Assembly (NCBI RefSeq): GCF_026278245.1 | Contig: NZ_CP111079.1 | Span: forward strand, 4,646,501-4,710,500 | Reading direction: 5' to 3' | Origin: Pontibacter kalidii | GTDB lineage: Bacteria; Bacteroidota; Bacteroidia; Cytophagales; Hymenobacteraceae | Length of the DNA: 64,000 bases | Part shown: one piece after another, positions 26,348 through 34,365 of the stretch | Layout of the letters: the number at the start of each line of letters is the position of its first letter | Numbering within the stretch: position 1 is the stretch's first letter | Made by a program: the position numbers and the translations under genes | Notes under the pieces: generated by a model | What the model was told of the DNA's origin: nothing | Database searches by the model: none | Seen by the model: only the letters and a program-made list of their open reading frames with translations

Positions 26348-26438
26348 CTTCCCGCATTTTGAAACAAGCTATACTTGATAGCTGCCGTTCATCCACCAGA
26401 CATACATCCCTACTATCGTTGTATCTATGCTTTGGTGC
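26348..26438 (+). repeat. Diverged direct repeat, copy 1
   Basis: About two-thirds identical to 26568-26655. Shared blocks are CCGCA, AAGCTATACTT, TAGCTGCC, ATCCAC, CTATCGTT and GGTGC, in the same order and spacing. Confidence 0.55.
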
Positions 26439-26469
26439 ACCTTTTCCTGCGCTGCATTCTCCGCTGGCG

Positions 26470-26484
26470 CGAGTTTGCAACTCG
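26470..26484. repeat. Short palindrome CGAGTT-TGC-AACTCG
   Basis: 6-bp arms around TGC. A sister palindrome with the same design lies 31 bp on. Confidence 0.5.
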
Positions 26485-26500
26485 TGTCCTGCTATGGTGT

Positions 26501-26515
26501 CGGGTTCGCAACCCG
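26501..26515. repeat. Short palindrome CGGGTT-CGC-AACCCG
   Basis: 6-bp arms around CGC; differs from the palindrome at 26470 by compensating changes in both arms. Confidence 0.5.
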
Positions 26516-26567
26516 GCTGGATCGCAGTGCCATGCTTTATACTTCGGCTATACTTCACTAGCACCTA

Positions 26568-26655
26568 CTTTCCGCAACTGGAACCAAGCTATACTTAGTA
26601 GCTGCCTCTGATCCACGGCCTTACCAACCTATCGTTTCATCTCTGGCTGTGGTGC
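26568..26655 (+). repeat. Diverged direct repeat, copy 2
   Basis: Partner of 26348-26438, offset by 220 bp. Confidence 0.55.
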
Positions 26656-26796
26656 CCTCACGGCCGGGAGGCCTCGTCCTTTGGCATCGCGCTGTGTACA
26701 TTCCCTGCCCTCGTGCCTCGGGCTGCCTCCGGCACCAGAAATCTACAAGGCGCTCAACCCAAGGACTGGGAACAGATCCGATAGCCACTGCCCTTG

Positions 26797-26902
26797 CTGT
26801 CATCTCGACCTTTGGGAGAGATCTCTTTAAAATTCCAGATAGATCTCTCACAGCTACGCTGGCTCTCCTCGGCTCCCGCCTCAAGAGTACTCGAGATGAC
26901 AG
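26797..26902. repeat. 106-bp element with perfect 12-bp terminal inverted repeats
   Basis: CTGTCATCTCGA at 26797-26808 and its exact complement TCGAGATGACAG at 26891-26902. Inside is a nested inverted pair, AGAGATCT (26817-26824) and AGATCTCT (26841-26848). It carries no gene. The design suits a non-autonomous MITE- or REP-like dispersed repeat. Confidence 0.6.
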
Positions 26903-26920
26903 GTGAAGTAGTAAGTATGG

Positions 26921-26957
26921 CTCCCCTCCTTGGATAAGGAGGGGCAGGGGTGGTTGG
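26921..26957. repeat. C-rich/G-rich hairpin repeat, unit A
   Basis: CCCCTCCTT-GGAT-AAGGAGGGG, a 9-bp perfect stem, followed by CAGGGGTGGTTGGA. Confidence 0.6.
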
Positions 26958-26972
26958 ACCCGGTGCTACAGA

Positions 26973-27002
26973 TTCCCCTCCTCGGAGGGGCTGGGGGTGG
27001 GT
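26973..27002. repeat. C-rich/G-rich hairpin repeat, unit B
   Basis: CCCCTCC-TC-GGAGGGG followed by CTGGGGGTGGG; same orientation as unit A. Confidence 0.6.
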
Positions 27003-27075
27003 TTACACTTTGTAGGGGCTTTCAGGCTTTACCCTCAGCCATGGAGTTTATAATTGAGCACTGGCAGCTACAGGA

Positions 27076-27105
27076 TTCCCTTCCTTAGACAGGGAGGTAG
27101 GGGGA
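27076..27105. repeat. C-rich/G-rich hairpin repeat, unit C (degenerate)
   Basis: TTCCCTTCCTTAGACAGGGAGG followed by TAGGGGGAA; a worn copy of the same pattern. Confidence 0.5.
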
Positions 27106-27208
27106 ATCGGAACCGGAGCTTGAACGGAAATCCCCTACTTTGAGAATGGCTGAGGTAGAAAGCTATGTATTACCGAAGAAAACCCCTGGGACTTACTCCT
27201 TGTGTTGT

Positions 27209-27688
27209 TCAGGAGGCAGCAGGAGGCGCATCCATACTTTTGTGCATGATGGTGATGCCGTTTTTGCCGACCAGTTTGGTGTACACGCGCCAGCCGAGCT
27301 CATAGTAAAAGCTTACCCTGTCGGTAGCCACCAGGTATAAATCTGCAAAGCCTGCCTGCCGGGCATGCTGCTCCAGTGCCTGCACCAGTTGCTTACCCAC
27401 GCCCTGCCCCCGGTACTCAGGCAGCACGTAGAGCGCGCCCAGCCACGGCTTCAGGTCGGGCAGCGCGTCCACGCCGTCGTTCTCGATCAGTAGCACGGAG
27501 CCCACTGGCTTTTCGCCGTCCAGTGCCACAAACGCTGCCGGGAAAGGCTGCGCCTGCAGATGCTCGCGCAGGGGCGCCTTCACCACCTCGGCGGTATTGC
27601 CGGGCTTCTGCCACCACTGCCGGTAAATCCAGTCGGCCACAGTGTCGAAGTGCTGGGGGGCCTCGTACAGGTATTTGATCACAAACAT
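27209..27688 (-). CDS. GNAT family N-acetyltransferase
   Basis: 159 aa. Acetyl-CoA-binding motif A is in YVLPEYRGQGVGKQLVQALEQHARQAG (the Q/R-x-x-G-x-G/A loop, about residues 90-115), with the upstream beta-strand PVGSVLLIEND and the downstream DLYLVATDRVSFYYELGW. Substrate unknown. It is a single gene, transcribed towards the repeat region. Confidence 0.88.
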   Translation of the reverse strand: MFVIKYLYEAPQHFDTVADWIYRQWWQKPGNTAEVVKAPLREHLQAQPFPAAFVALDGEKPVGSVLLIENDGVDALPDLKPWLGALYVLPEYRGQGVGKQLVQALEQHARQAGFADLYLVATDRVSFYYELGWRVYTKLVGKNGITIMHKSMDAPPAAS

Positions 27689-27818
27689 TGCCTTCGCTTC
27701 TATCGCTTACCCTACCATCCTTTTCAGGCATGAAGGGAGAAGCAATATAGCTACAAAAGGCCGTTGGGCAAAGATGGGATGTTAAGAAAATGAAATGTTT
27801 TATAGGCTGGCGCAGGTA

Positions 27819-28973
27819 CTATTTAGCCGGGAAAAGCAGCCTCAGCGCCTGGGGCATCCGCTTGCCCCAGGCCGACTCAAAGTGCTTGGCCTTTTCATCC
27901 TTGACCCAGGTGTAGTCCTTGCCTTCGCGGTAGCCTTGTTGCTTCAGCGCCTGCAGCATCTCGTCTATGCCCGGCTGCAGCTGCTCCTCCAGCTCCACGC
28001 CCCCGTTATCGATATAAAAAAATAGTGGCTTCTTCCTGCCCTTGTACGCCAGCACGTCATCCACGTAATCGATGTCATACACCTTGAAGGCTGGCGACAT
28101 ACAGATGGCTTTAGAGAAAACATCGGGGTGCTCCCAGGCCAGCATAAAGGCAACGGTGCCGCCCGCCGAGGAGCCGCCGGTGGCGGTATGCTTTGCGCCT
28201 GGCCTGGTGCGGTAGGTGCTGTCGATAAAGGACTTCACGGTGTTCACCACATATGCCACGTATGCTGCGCCTTGCTCGCCGGGCACGTACTCCTGCATGC
28301 GGTTTTCGGTATTGTTGATGCCTACAATAATAATCGGTTCCATTTCTCCGGCACGGATCAGGCTATCGGCCGTCTCATCCAGGCGCCAATCCACGCCGAA
28401 GGAACTGGTAGTGGGGTCGAAGAGGTTCTGGCCGTCGTGCATGTAGAGTACCGGGTAGCGTTTCTTCCTTTCCTGCTCATAGTTGGGGGGCAGCCACACC
28501 ACCAGGTCGCGGGCAGGTACGGCAGTGCTTTTGCCCACTTTCTCGTGATAGGCTATGTTGCCTGTCACGCCTCCTCCCCTGACAGGCGCCTTGCTGTTGC
28601 CGCTGCGCCAGTGCATTACCTGGTTCTTTACCTGCAGGCTGCTCTCCACCTTCACGGTGAAGTTGGGGAGCGGGCTTCCGGTGCTGTCGGTGGCCTCCTG
28701 CTCCCAGCTGCCGAGGGTATACTTGTACTCCAGCAGCATCGGGTCGCGCAACAGGATCTCTTTCTCCCAGGTGGCGTCGCCGGTGCGCTCCATCTCTACT
28801 TTGGCCGGGTTCCAGTTGCCAAGCTCGGGGGCGTTGCCGGTAATGTATACCTGCGCTGTGTCGGGCAGGCCAGGGGTGTGCAGCATGAATGTCACCACTT
28901 TTTCGGTTGGGGCCTGTGCCGGGGCAGCCATCGTACAGAGCAGTAAAAGCAGGAGCAGGATTGCGTTTTTCAT
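27819..28973 (-). CDS. Secreted esterase with N-terminal carbohydrate-binding-type domain
   Basis: 384 aa from the Met at 28973, where a signal peptide begins (MKNAILLLLLLLCTMAAPAQA); the frame is open 26 codons further. Residues about 25-125 resemble a CBM20-like starch-binding fold (VTFMLHTPGLPDTAQVYITGNAPELGNWNP). The rest is an esterase-D-type alpha/beta hydrolase: YPVLYMHDGQNLFD, then the nucleophile elbow in TGGSSAGGTVAFMLAWEHPD, and a late KHFESAW with the likely catalytic His. Related proteins are siderophore or carbohydrate-ester esterases. The substrate is not predictable. Confidence 0.85.
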   Translation of the reverse strand: MKNAILLLLLLLCTMAAPAQAPTEKVVTFMLHTPGLPDTAQVYITGNAPELGNWNPAKVEMERTGDATWEKEILLRDPMLLEYKYTLGSWEQEATDSTGSPLPNFTVKVESSLQVKNQVMHWRSGNSKAPVRGGGVTGNIAYHEKVGKSTAVPARDLVVWLPPNYEQERKKRYPVLYMHDGQNLFDPTTSSFGVDWRLDETADSLIRAGEMEPIIIVGINNTENRMQEYVPGEQGAAYVAYVVNTVKSFIDSTYRTRPGAKHTATGGSSAGGTVAFMLAWEHPDVFSKAICMSPAFKVYDIDYVDDVLAYKGRKKPLFFYIDNGGVELEEQLQPGIDEMLQALKQQGYREGKDYTWVKDEKAKHFESAWGKRMPQALRLLFPAK

Positions 28974-29037
28974 AGTCGTAGGCGCTGAAGTATGGATACA
29001 GGAAAGATAAGCATAATCGAAGAGATGTGTAAAGCAA

Positions 29038-29068
29038 AACAGCCACAGCATCGGGTGCTGTGGCTGTT
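29038..29068 (-). terminator. Terminator after the small hydrophilic protein genes
   Basis: 13-bp stem AACAGCCACAGCA / TGCTGTGGCTGTT with a 5-nt loop; on the minus strand it is followed by TTGCTTT. Confidence 0.75.
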
Positions 29069-29090
29069 TAGGGGAGTATAGTGTCTGAAG

Positions 29091-29276
29091 CTAGCTTTTA
29101 CGCTTCTTGCTTTCACGATCCTGCTCGTTGTCGGTGCGGGCCTGCGGGGTCTTTCCGGTTTGCTTGGAGCTCGTCACATCGCGCTCCAGGCTGTTGCCAA
29201 TGTCTTTCCTGTTGCCTTTGCTCTTATCGGCCAGGTCGTGCTTTTTATTTTTATCTTGATCTTTCATCGTGCTCAT
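29091..29276 (-). CDS. Tiny hydrophilic protein, probably disordered
   Basis: 61 aa (or 58 from the second Met), MSTMKDQDKNKKHDLADKSKG onward. It is rich in Lys, Asp, Gln, Arg and Ser with no hydrophobic core and looks like a stress or desiccation-type disordered protein. No family is assigned. Its MKDQDKN start closely matches that of the next upstream gene. Confidence 0.6.
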   Translation of the reverse strand: MSTMKDQDKNKKHDLADKSKGNRKDIGNSLERDVTSSKQTGKTPQARTDNEQDRESKKRKS

Positions 29277-29294
29277 CGGTTAAATTAAAACGGC

Positions 29295-29564
29295 TTACTC
29301 CTCAGCAGAGCTCTGGTCTTTGTTGCCCGCATCCTCGGATCCGGCTTTGACACTTTGCCAGCCCTTGCCCTGCGAAGGCTTGTTCTGGTTGCCTGCCTTG
29401 GAAGCGGTGCGGTTTTGGGCCATAGGATTGTTGGGATTGTTGTTGCTGTTTCGCAGAGAGTTCTCCACGGCCAGTCGGTTGCCTTTCTTGCCCGCCTCAA
29501 AAGATTTCTCAGGGTTACTAGCGAAGCCATGGAATTCCCAGCTTCTGTTTTTCTGATCTTTCAT
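29295..29564 (-). CDS. Small hydrophilic protein with KGG-like stress motif
   Basis: 89 aa. GFASNPEKSFEAGKKGNRLAVEN resembles the glycine/lysine repeat of the stress-induced KGG (GsiB-like) family, and the rest is Asn/Gln/Ser-rich and disordered. It starts MKDQKNRSW, like its neighbour. It lies 18 bp upstream of the gene at 29091-29276, so the two are probably co-transcribed. Confidence 0.65.
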   Translation of the reverse strand: MKDQKNRSWEFHGFASNPEKSFEAGKKGNRLAVENSLRNSNNNPNNPMAQNRTASKAGNQNKPSQGKGWQSVKAGSEDAGNKDQSSAEE

Positions 29565-29661
29565 CCGTTCTCATGTATTTATTGGTGAAACATAAGGCCT
29601 TCTGTCTGAGGCCGTCCTACAGTGTACGGCAGTTGGCTGTGCATGTTTTGTTACCGCCGGC

Positions 29662-29883
29662 TCAGTACCGCTTGTCGCTGTTCTCCTCTGCATCTTTGCC
29701 TGTGCGGATGTTGGTGATGCCGCCCCCGGTGCCCCCTACAGTGGGGGAGGTGGCATCGCCCTGCGAACTTGTGCTGCTTCCCTTCACGGATTTGCCGGTT
29801 TTCATGGTGCGGGGCGCTTTGCTGGCTTCCTGCTTCTTTCCCTTTGGCTGCGGTTGCTGGTCCTCGTCTTTCTCCTGTTTCAT
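29662..29883 (-). CDS. Tiny hydrophilic Gly/Lys-rich protein
   Basis: 73 aa, MKQEKDEDQQPQPKGKKQEA through TVGGTGGGITNIRTGKDAEE. Disordered and basic at the start, Gly/Thr-rich after it. Third member of the minus-strand group of tiny hydrophilic proteins, 97 bp upstream of the KGG-like gene. No family is recognised. Confidence 0.55.
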   Translation of the reverse strand: MKQEKDEDQQPQPKGKKQEASKAPRTMKTGKSVKGSSTSSQGDATSPTVGGTGGGITNIRTGKDAEENSDKRY

Positions 29884-29968
29884 AGCCTATCGTATTAAAA
29901 GTATAACGGCCATACCTGGGGCACGGCATTTATCCGTTGTACGCACTGCAAACAGGCTTGTTGAGGAG

Positions 29969-31156
29969 TTAGGCTTTCTCGCAGATGAGCACGATGGGTT
30001 TCTGGTGCCTGTCGGTGGTGAAGAACAGGTACGTATGGCCACCTTCCTTGATACCTGTTTTGCGGCGGATGTCGGCCACGGACTCGGGGAAGTTGCGCAC
30101 GGTGATGTTGGCTTTTTTCTGCGGCAGCTGTTTCAGCAGTTCCTTTTTGTTGTAACGGCTCACGGCCAGGCACCGGAAGCTTCGGCCCGGGAACTGGGGT
30201 AGTAGTTGCGCTGAGGTATACAGGTGGCTGTTGGGGTGCAGTTTGCATAGCTGCAGGTGCTGGCCCAGGTAGCGGTAAGCACCGGCTTTAAGTAGGGCAG
30301 CGTTGGGCTCGTACACAAACTCCTGCGGATCGGTATAGGTTGGCACGGCGGCATCTTCCTGGGCGCGGGTAAGGGTAAGCAGCTGCGGTTCGGCGTTTAC
30401 CAGCAGGTTTACAGCGGTGCGGGGCACATCGGCAAGGGCAGGGGATGTGGGCTTGAGCAAGTATAAAACCTCCTTCACCTCGTTCTGCAGCGCTACCACC
30501 CACACGTGTTCCACGTGGCCCAGTTCCTGCAGCGCCTGCTCAATGTCCAGCATGGGCGATGTTTTCAGCAATACGGCATCGGCTTTTTGGAAGAGCAGCG
30601 GCAGCAGGTGCAGCACGTCCGGCTCGCAGTCCTGCAGCAGGTGCAGCTTCTGGTCGTGGTGGCCGCGGCGGGCGGGGTCCAGGTACAGTACATCGGCCCT
30701 ACCTTCAAATGTATGGAGGAAGTCCTCGGCGGTGGCGTTTATACTTTGGATGTTGGCAGCGCCCAGCAACCCGAAGTTATACCTGGCCACCTCCTGCAGC
30801 TCCAGGTGCTGTTCCACGTGCACCACCTCCGCAAAGCGACGGGCAAAGTAGAAGCTGTCTACCCCAAAGCCTCCTGTCAGGTCCACCAGCAGCCTGCCAC
30901 CTACCAGGCTGGCCTTGTAAGCGGCCGTTACCTCCGACGAGCTTTGCTCCACCGACAGCGACACCGGAAACACCGCCTGCGGGTGTGCTGCCCAGGTAGG
31001 CAGCTTCTGGGTCGCCTTCTGCCGCGCCTTAATCTGCTGCACCAACTCCTGCACCGGCAGCTGCGGGTAGCGGCCGGCCTGCAGCATCAGCTGGGCCACG
31101 TCTTGCTGTTGGTGCCGAAGTATAAAGTCCTGCTCCTCGGGGGTAAAAATGCGCAT
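29969..31156 (-). CDS. THUMP-like class I SAM-dependent methyltransferase
   Basis: 395 aa. The SAM-binding motif is LVDLTGGFGVDSFYFARRF (about residues 88-106), followed by EVVHVEQH (motif II) and DVLYLDPARRG (motif IV, about 153-163). The C-terminal FRCLAVSRYNKKELLKQLPQKK and VADIRRKTGIKEGG match the THUMP-like domain of a Bacteroidota family annotated as class I methyltransferases. The RNA or protein target is unknown. It is a single gene, ending close to the group of tiny hydrophilic proteins. Confidence 0.85.
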   Translation of the reverse strand: MRIFTPEEQDFILRHQQQDVAQLMLQAGRYPQLPVQELVQQIKARQKATQKLPTWAAHPQAVFPVSLSVEQSSSEVTAAYKASLVGGRLLVDLTGGFGVDSFYFARRFAEVVHVEQHLELQEVARYNFGLLGAANIQSINATAEDFLHTFEGRADVLYLDPARRGHHDQKLHLLQDCEPDVLHLLPLLFQKADAVLLKTSPMLDIEQALQELGHVEHVWVVALQNEVKEVLYLLKPTSPALADVPRTAVNLLVNAEPQLLTLTRAQEDAAVPTYTDPQEFVYEPNAALLKAGAYRYLGQHLQLCKLHPNSHLYTSAQLLPQFPGRSFRCLAVSRYNKKELLKQLPQKKANITVRNFPESVADIRRKTGIKEGGHTYLFFTTDRHQKPIVLICEKA

Positions 31157-31315
31157 GGCTGCTTTGTTTCTGTGCTTCCGGCAAAGATACTTAAATCAAA
31201 AAGAGACCACCGTAAAATATTTTGTTTAATTTTTTTTGATAAAAGTTAAACAAAACTTCCCAAGAGCAGTTTATACCTTAAATAAAACAAATTTTAAACT
31301 TTAAATTTTAAGGCT

Positions 31316-32011
31316 ATGAAGTATTGGATGAAAATGACAGTGCTAGCGGTAGTGCCAATGCTGTTCCTGGCAAGTTGCGATGACGACGATGATGATGTAG
31401 TGCTGGAGGTGGATAACGCCGAAGTGATGGTGGTGCATGCCTCCCCCGACGCCCCCGGCGTTGACCTGCTGATCAACGATGTGAAGGTGAATTCCTCCGC
31501 CCTTACTTATCCTAACAACACAGGTTATCTGGAGGTGCCTGCTGGTATGCAGAACGTGAAGGTGAACGCCGCCGGCACCGCTACTACCGTGATAGAGGCG
31601 GACCTGGACCTGGAGCAGGATAAGGATTACACGGTGTTCGCCATCAATACCCTGGATAATATTGAGCCGTTGGTGCTGGAGGATGACCTGACCGATCCGG
31701 CCGCCGGTATGGCGCACGTGCGCTTCGTGCACCTGTCGCCGGATGCACCGGCAGTGGATATTGCGGTGGCCGGAGGCCCAGTGCTGTTCAGCAACAGGGC
31801 CTTTAAGTCTGCCACCGACTTTACCCCGGTTGCAGCCGGAACCTATACGTTAGAAGTTCGCCCTGCCGGCACCATGACCGTAGCGCTTACCATTCCCGAC
31901 GTGGAGCTACGGGACGGCTTTATTTACACCGTATTTGCAAAAGGCTTCCTGCAGGCTCCGGAGGGCAACAACAATACCCTGGGAGCAGAGATCATTGTGA
32001 ACGAAGAGTAA
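31316..32011 (+). CDS. DUF4397 lipoprotein
   Basis: 231 aa. Signal peptide with lipobox FLASC (Cys near 21) followed by six consecutive Asp, a strong surface-export-type tag. Two DUF4397 repeats follow: ARVMVVHASPDAPGVDLLIND-like (about residues 35-55) and VRFVHLSPDAPAVDIAVAGG (about 138-157), each with the conserved H-x-SPDAP-x-VD core. Probably an adhesion or matrix protein on the cell surface; no activity is known. It ends at a strong terminator. Confidence 0.88.
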   Translation: MKYWMKMTVLAVVPMLFLASCDDDDDDVVLEVDNAEVMVVHASPDAPGVDLLINDVKVNSSALTYPNNTGYLEVPAGMQNVKVNAAGTATTVIEADLDLEQDKDYTVFAINTLDNIEPLVLEDDLTDPAAGMAHVRFVHLSPDAPAVDIAVAGGPVLFSNRAFKSATDFTPVAAGTYTLEVRPAGTMTVALTIPDVELRDGFIYTVFAKGFLQAPEGNNNTLGAEIIVNEE

Positions 32012-32036
32012 GAAACTCCTCTACTACCTATAGCTG

Positions 32037-32072
32037 CAGCGCCTGCCATATGTTGGCAGGCGCTGTTTTTTT
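32037..32072 (+). terminator. Rho-independent terminator after the DUF4397 gene
   Basis: 12-bp stem CAGCGCCTGCCA / TGGCAGGCGCTG, 5-nt loop, seven-T run. Confidence 0.92.
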
Positions 32073-32111
32073 GATGCTTGCCACCCGCCACAGGCTATAA
32101 ACCAGTTAGTA

Positions 32112-32142
32112 TTGATGAACTGCAACAAATTGCGTAAATTTG
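32112..32142 (+). promoter_or_regulatory. Promoter of ahcY
   Basis: TTG (32112-32114) and TAAATTTG (32135-32142) with a 20-bp spacer, a good match to the Bacteroidota -33/-7 consensus, 25 bp before the start codon. Confidence 0.75.
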
Positions 32143-32167
32143 TGTTTTAATTGAAAAAACGAGAAAG

Positions 32168-33475
<1,308 letters not shown>

Positions 33476-33510
33476 GTATAACTGCTATTAAATAAGCATA
33501 AAGTAAAGAG

Positions 33511-33547
33511 AGGCCAGCGCTGCAAAGCACTGGCCTTTTTCTTTTTA
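33511..33547 (+). terminator. Terminator after ahcY
   Basis: AGGCCAG-C-GCT...AGC-A-CTGGCCT stem with a following T-rich tract. Confidence 0.8.
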
Positions 33548-33589
33548 GTAGTAGCATGATAATGCCTGCCGGTGCGGCAGCGTTTTTAC

Positions 33590-34336
33590 TTAGATGATGT
33601 TAAACCGCGACATCAGCGCCTTCTTGTAGGATTTTCCTATCGGGATCTCGCCTTTGGAGAACACCACGGAGTTTTCCTCCAGCGCCTCGATCTTATCGAG
33701 GTTGGCAATGTAGGAGCGGTGCACCCGCACAAAGTTCTGCGACGGCAGCTTCTGCTCCATATCCTTCAGGGTAGAGCTTACCAGGTACTTCTGATCAGCG
33801 GTAACGATAAAGGAATAGTTGTCATAAGCTTCCACCCAAAGGATATCATTGTAATGCACTTTTATGATCCGGTGCTTCACCTTCACAAAGATATAGTCGG
33901 TGGCTACGTCCTTGTCCTTTGCGTTATGGTTAGCGCCGTTGGCAGGCTTGCTGTCTTTATGGTTGCTGTCGTGCTTGTAGAGAGCAATCTCAATGGCTGA
34001 TCGCAGGCTCTTCTCATCAAAGGGTTTCACAAGGAACCCATCGGGCTCGGTCTTTTTGGCGCGGTCGATGGTGGCCGGGTCAGCATAGGCGGTGAGGTAA
34101 ATAAAGGGAATACCGAATTCCTCGCGGATGCGAGAGCCAATATCCACGCCATCGGCATCGCCTCGCAGGTTGATGTCCAGCAGTACCAGGTCGGGATGGG
34201 TTTCCCGTATCATGTCGATCGTGTCCTCTCCTGTATCTATGGCGCACGTCTCATAACCTAATTCTTCCAGGCTTGCCGCAAGATCTTCCGCGATGATGAC
34301 CTCATCTTCCGATATAAGGATTTTAGGTTTTGTCAT
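33590..34336 (-). CDS. LytTR-family response regulator
   Basis: 248 aa. A receiver domain (residues 1-125) with the acidic pair ED at 10-11, phospho-acceptor Asp54 in LVLLDINLRG, Thr in YLTAYAD and the switch Lys in FLVKPFDE. After a Lys/Asn-rich linker, a LytTR DNA-binding domain fills about 150-248 (IIKVHYNDILWVEAYDNYSF, FVRVHRSYIANLDKIEALEEN). Partner of the sensor kinase encoded 29 bp upstream. Confidence 0.95.
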   Translation of the reverse strand: MTKPKILISEDEVIIAEDLAASLEELGYETCAIDTGEDTIDMIRETHPDLVLLDINLRGDADGVDIGSRIREEFGIPFIYLTAYADPATIDRAKKTEPDGFLVKPFDEKSLRSAIEIALYKHDSNHKDSKPANGANHNAKDKDVATDYIFVKVKHRIIKVHYNDILWVEAYDNYSFIVTADQKYLVSSTLKDMEQKLPSQNFVRVHRSYIANLDKIEALEENSVVFSKGEIPIGKSYKKALMSRFNII

Positions 34337-34365
34337 AGCATTAGGTACATACGTAAAAAAAAATA

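Larger units (their letters stand above)
26246..27208. other. Non-coding mosaic of repeats
   Basis: 963 bp without a credible gene. It contains at least seven TATACTT words, two diverged 90-bp direct repeats, two short palindromes, a 106-bp element with perfect 12-bp inverted ends and three C-rich/G-rich hairpin units. Open frames in it are short and lack coding character. Confidence 0.7.

Noticed and set aside
26274-26906. Open frames of 85-96 codons in the repeat-rich gap
   Set aside because: Both strands are open across the same repeats, the peptides are repeat translations rich in Arg, Pro and Cys and none starts with a plausible signal.
26797-27105. CRISPR array
   Set aside because: The repeats are hairpin units of unequal length and spacing, with no regular spacers and no cas genes.
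26246-27208. Complete insertion sequence
   Set aside because: No transposase frame is present.
27140-27340. 66-codon plus-strand frame over the GNAT 3' end
   Set aside because: The minus-strand GNAT is clearly conserved; this is its opposite strand.
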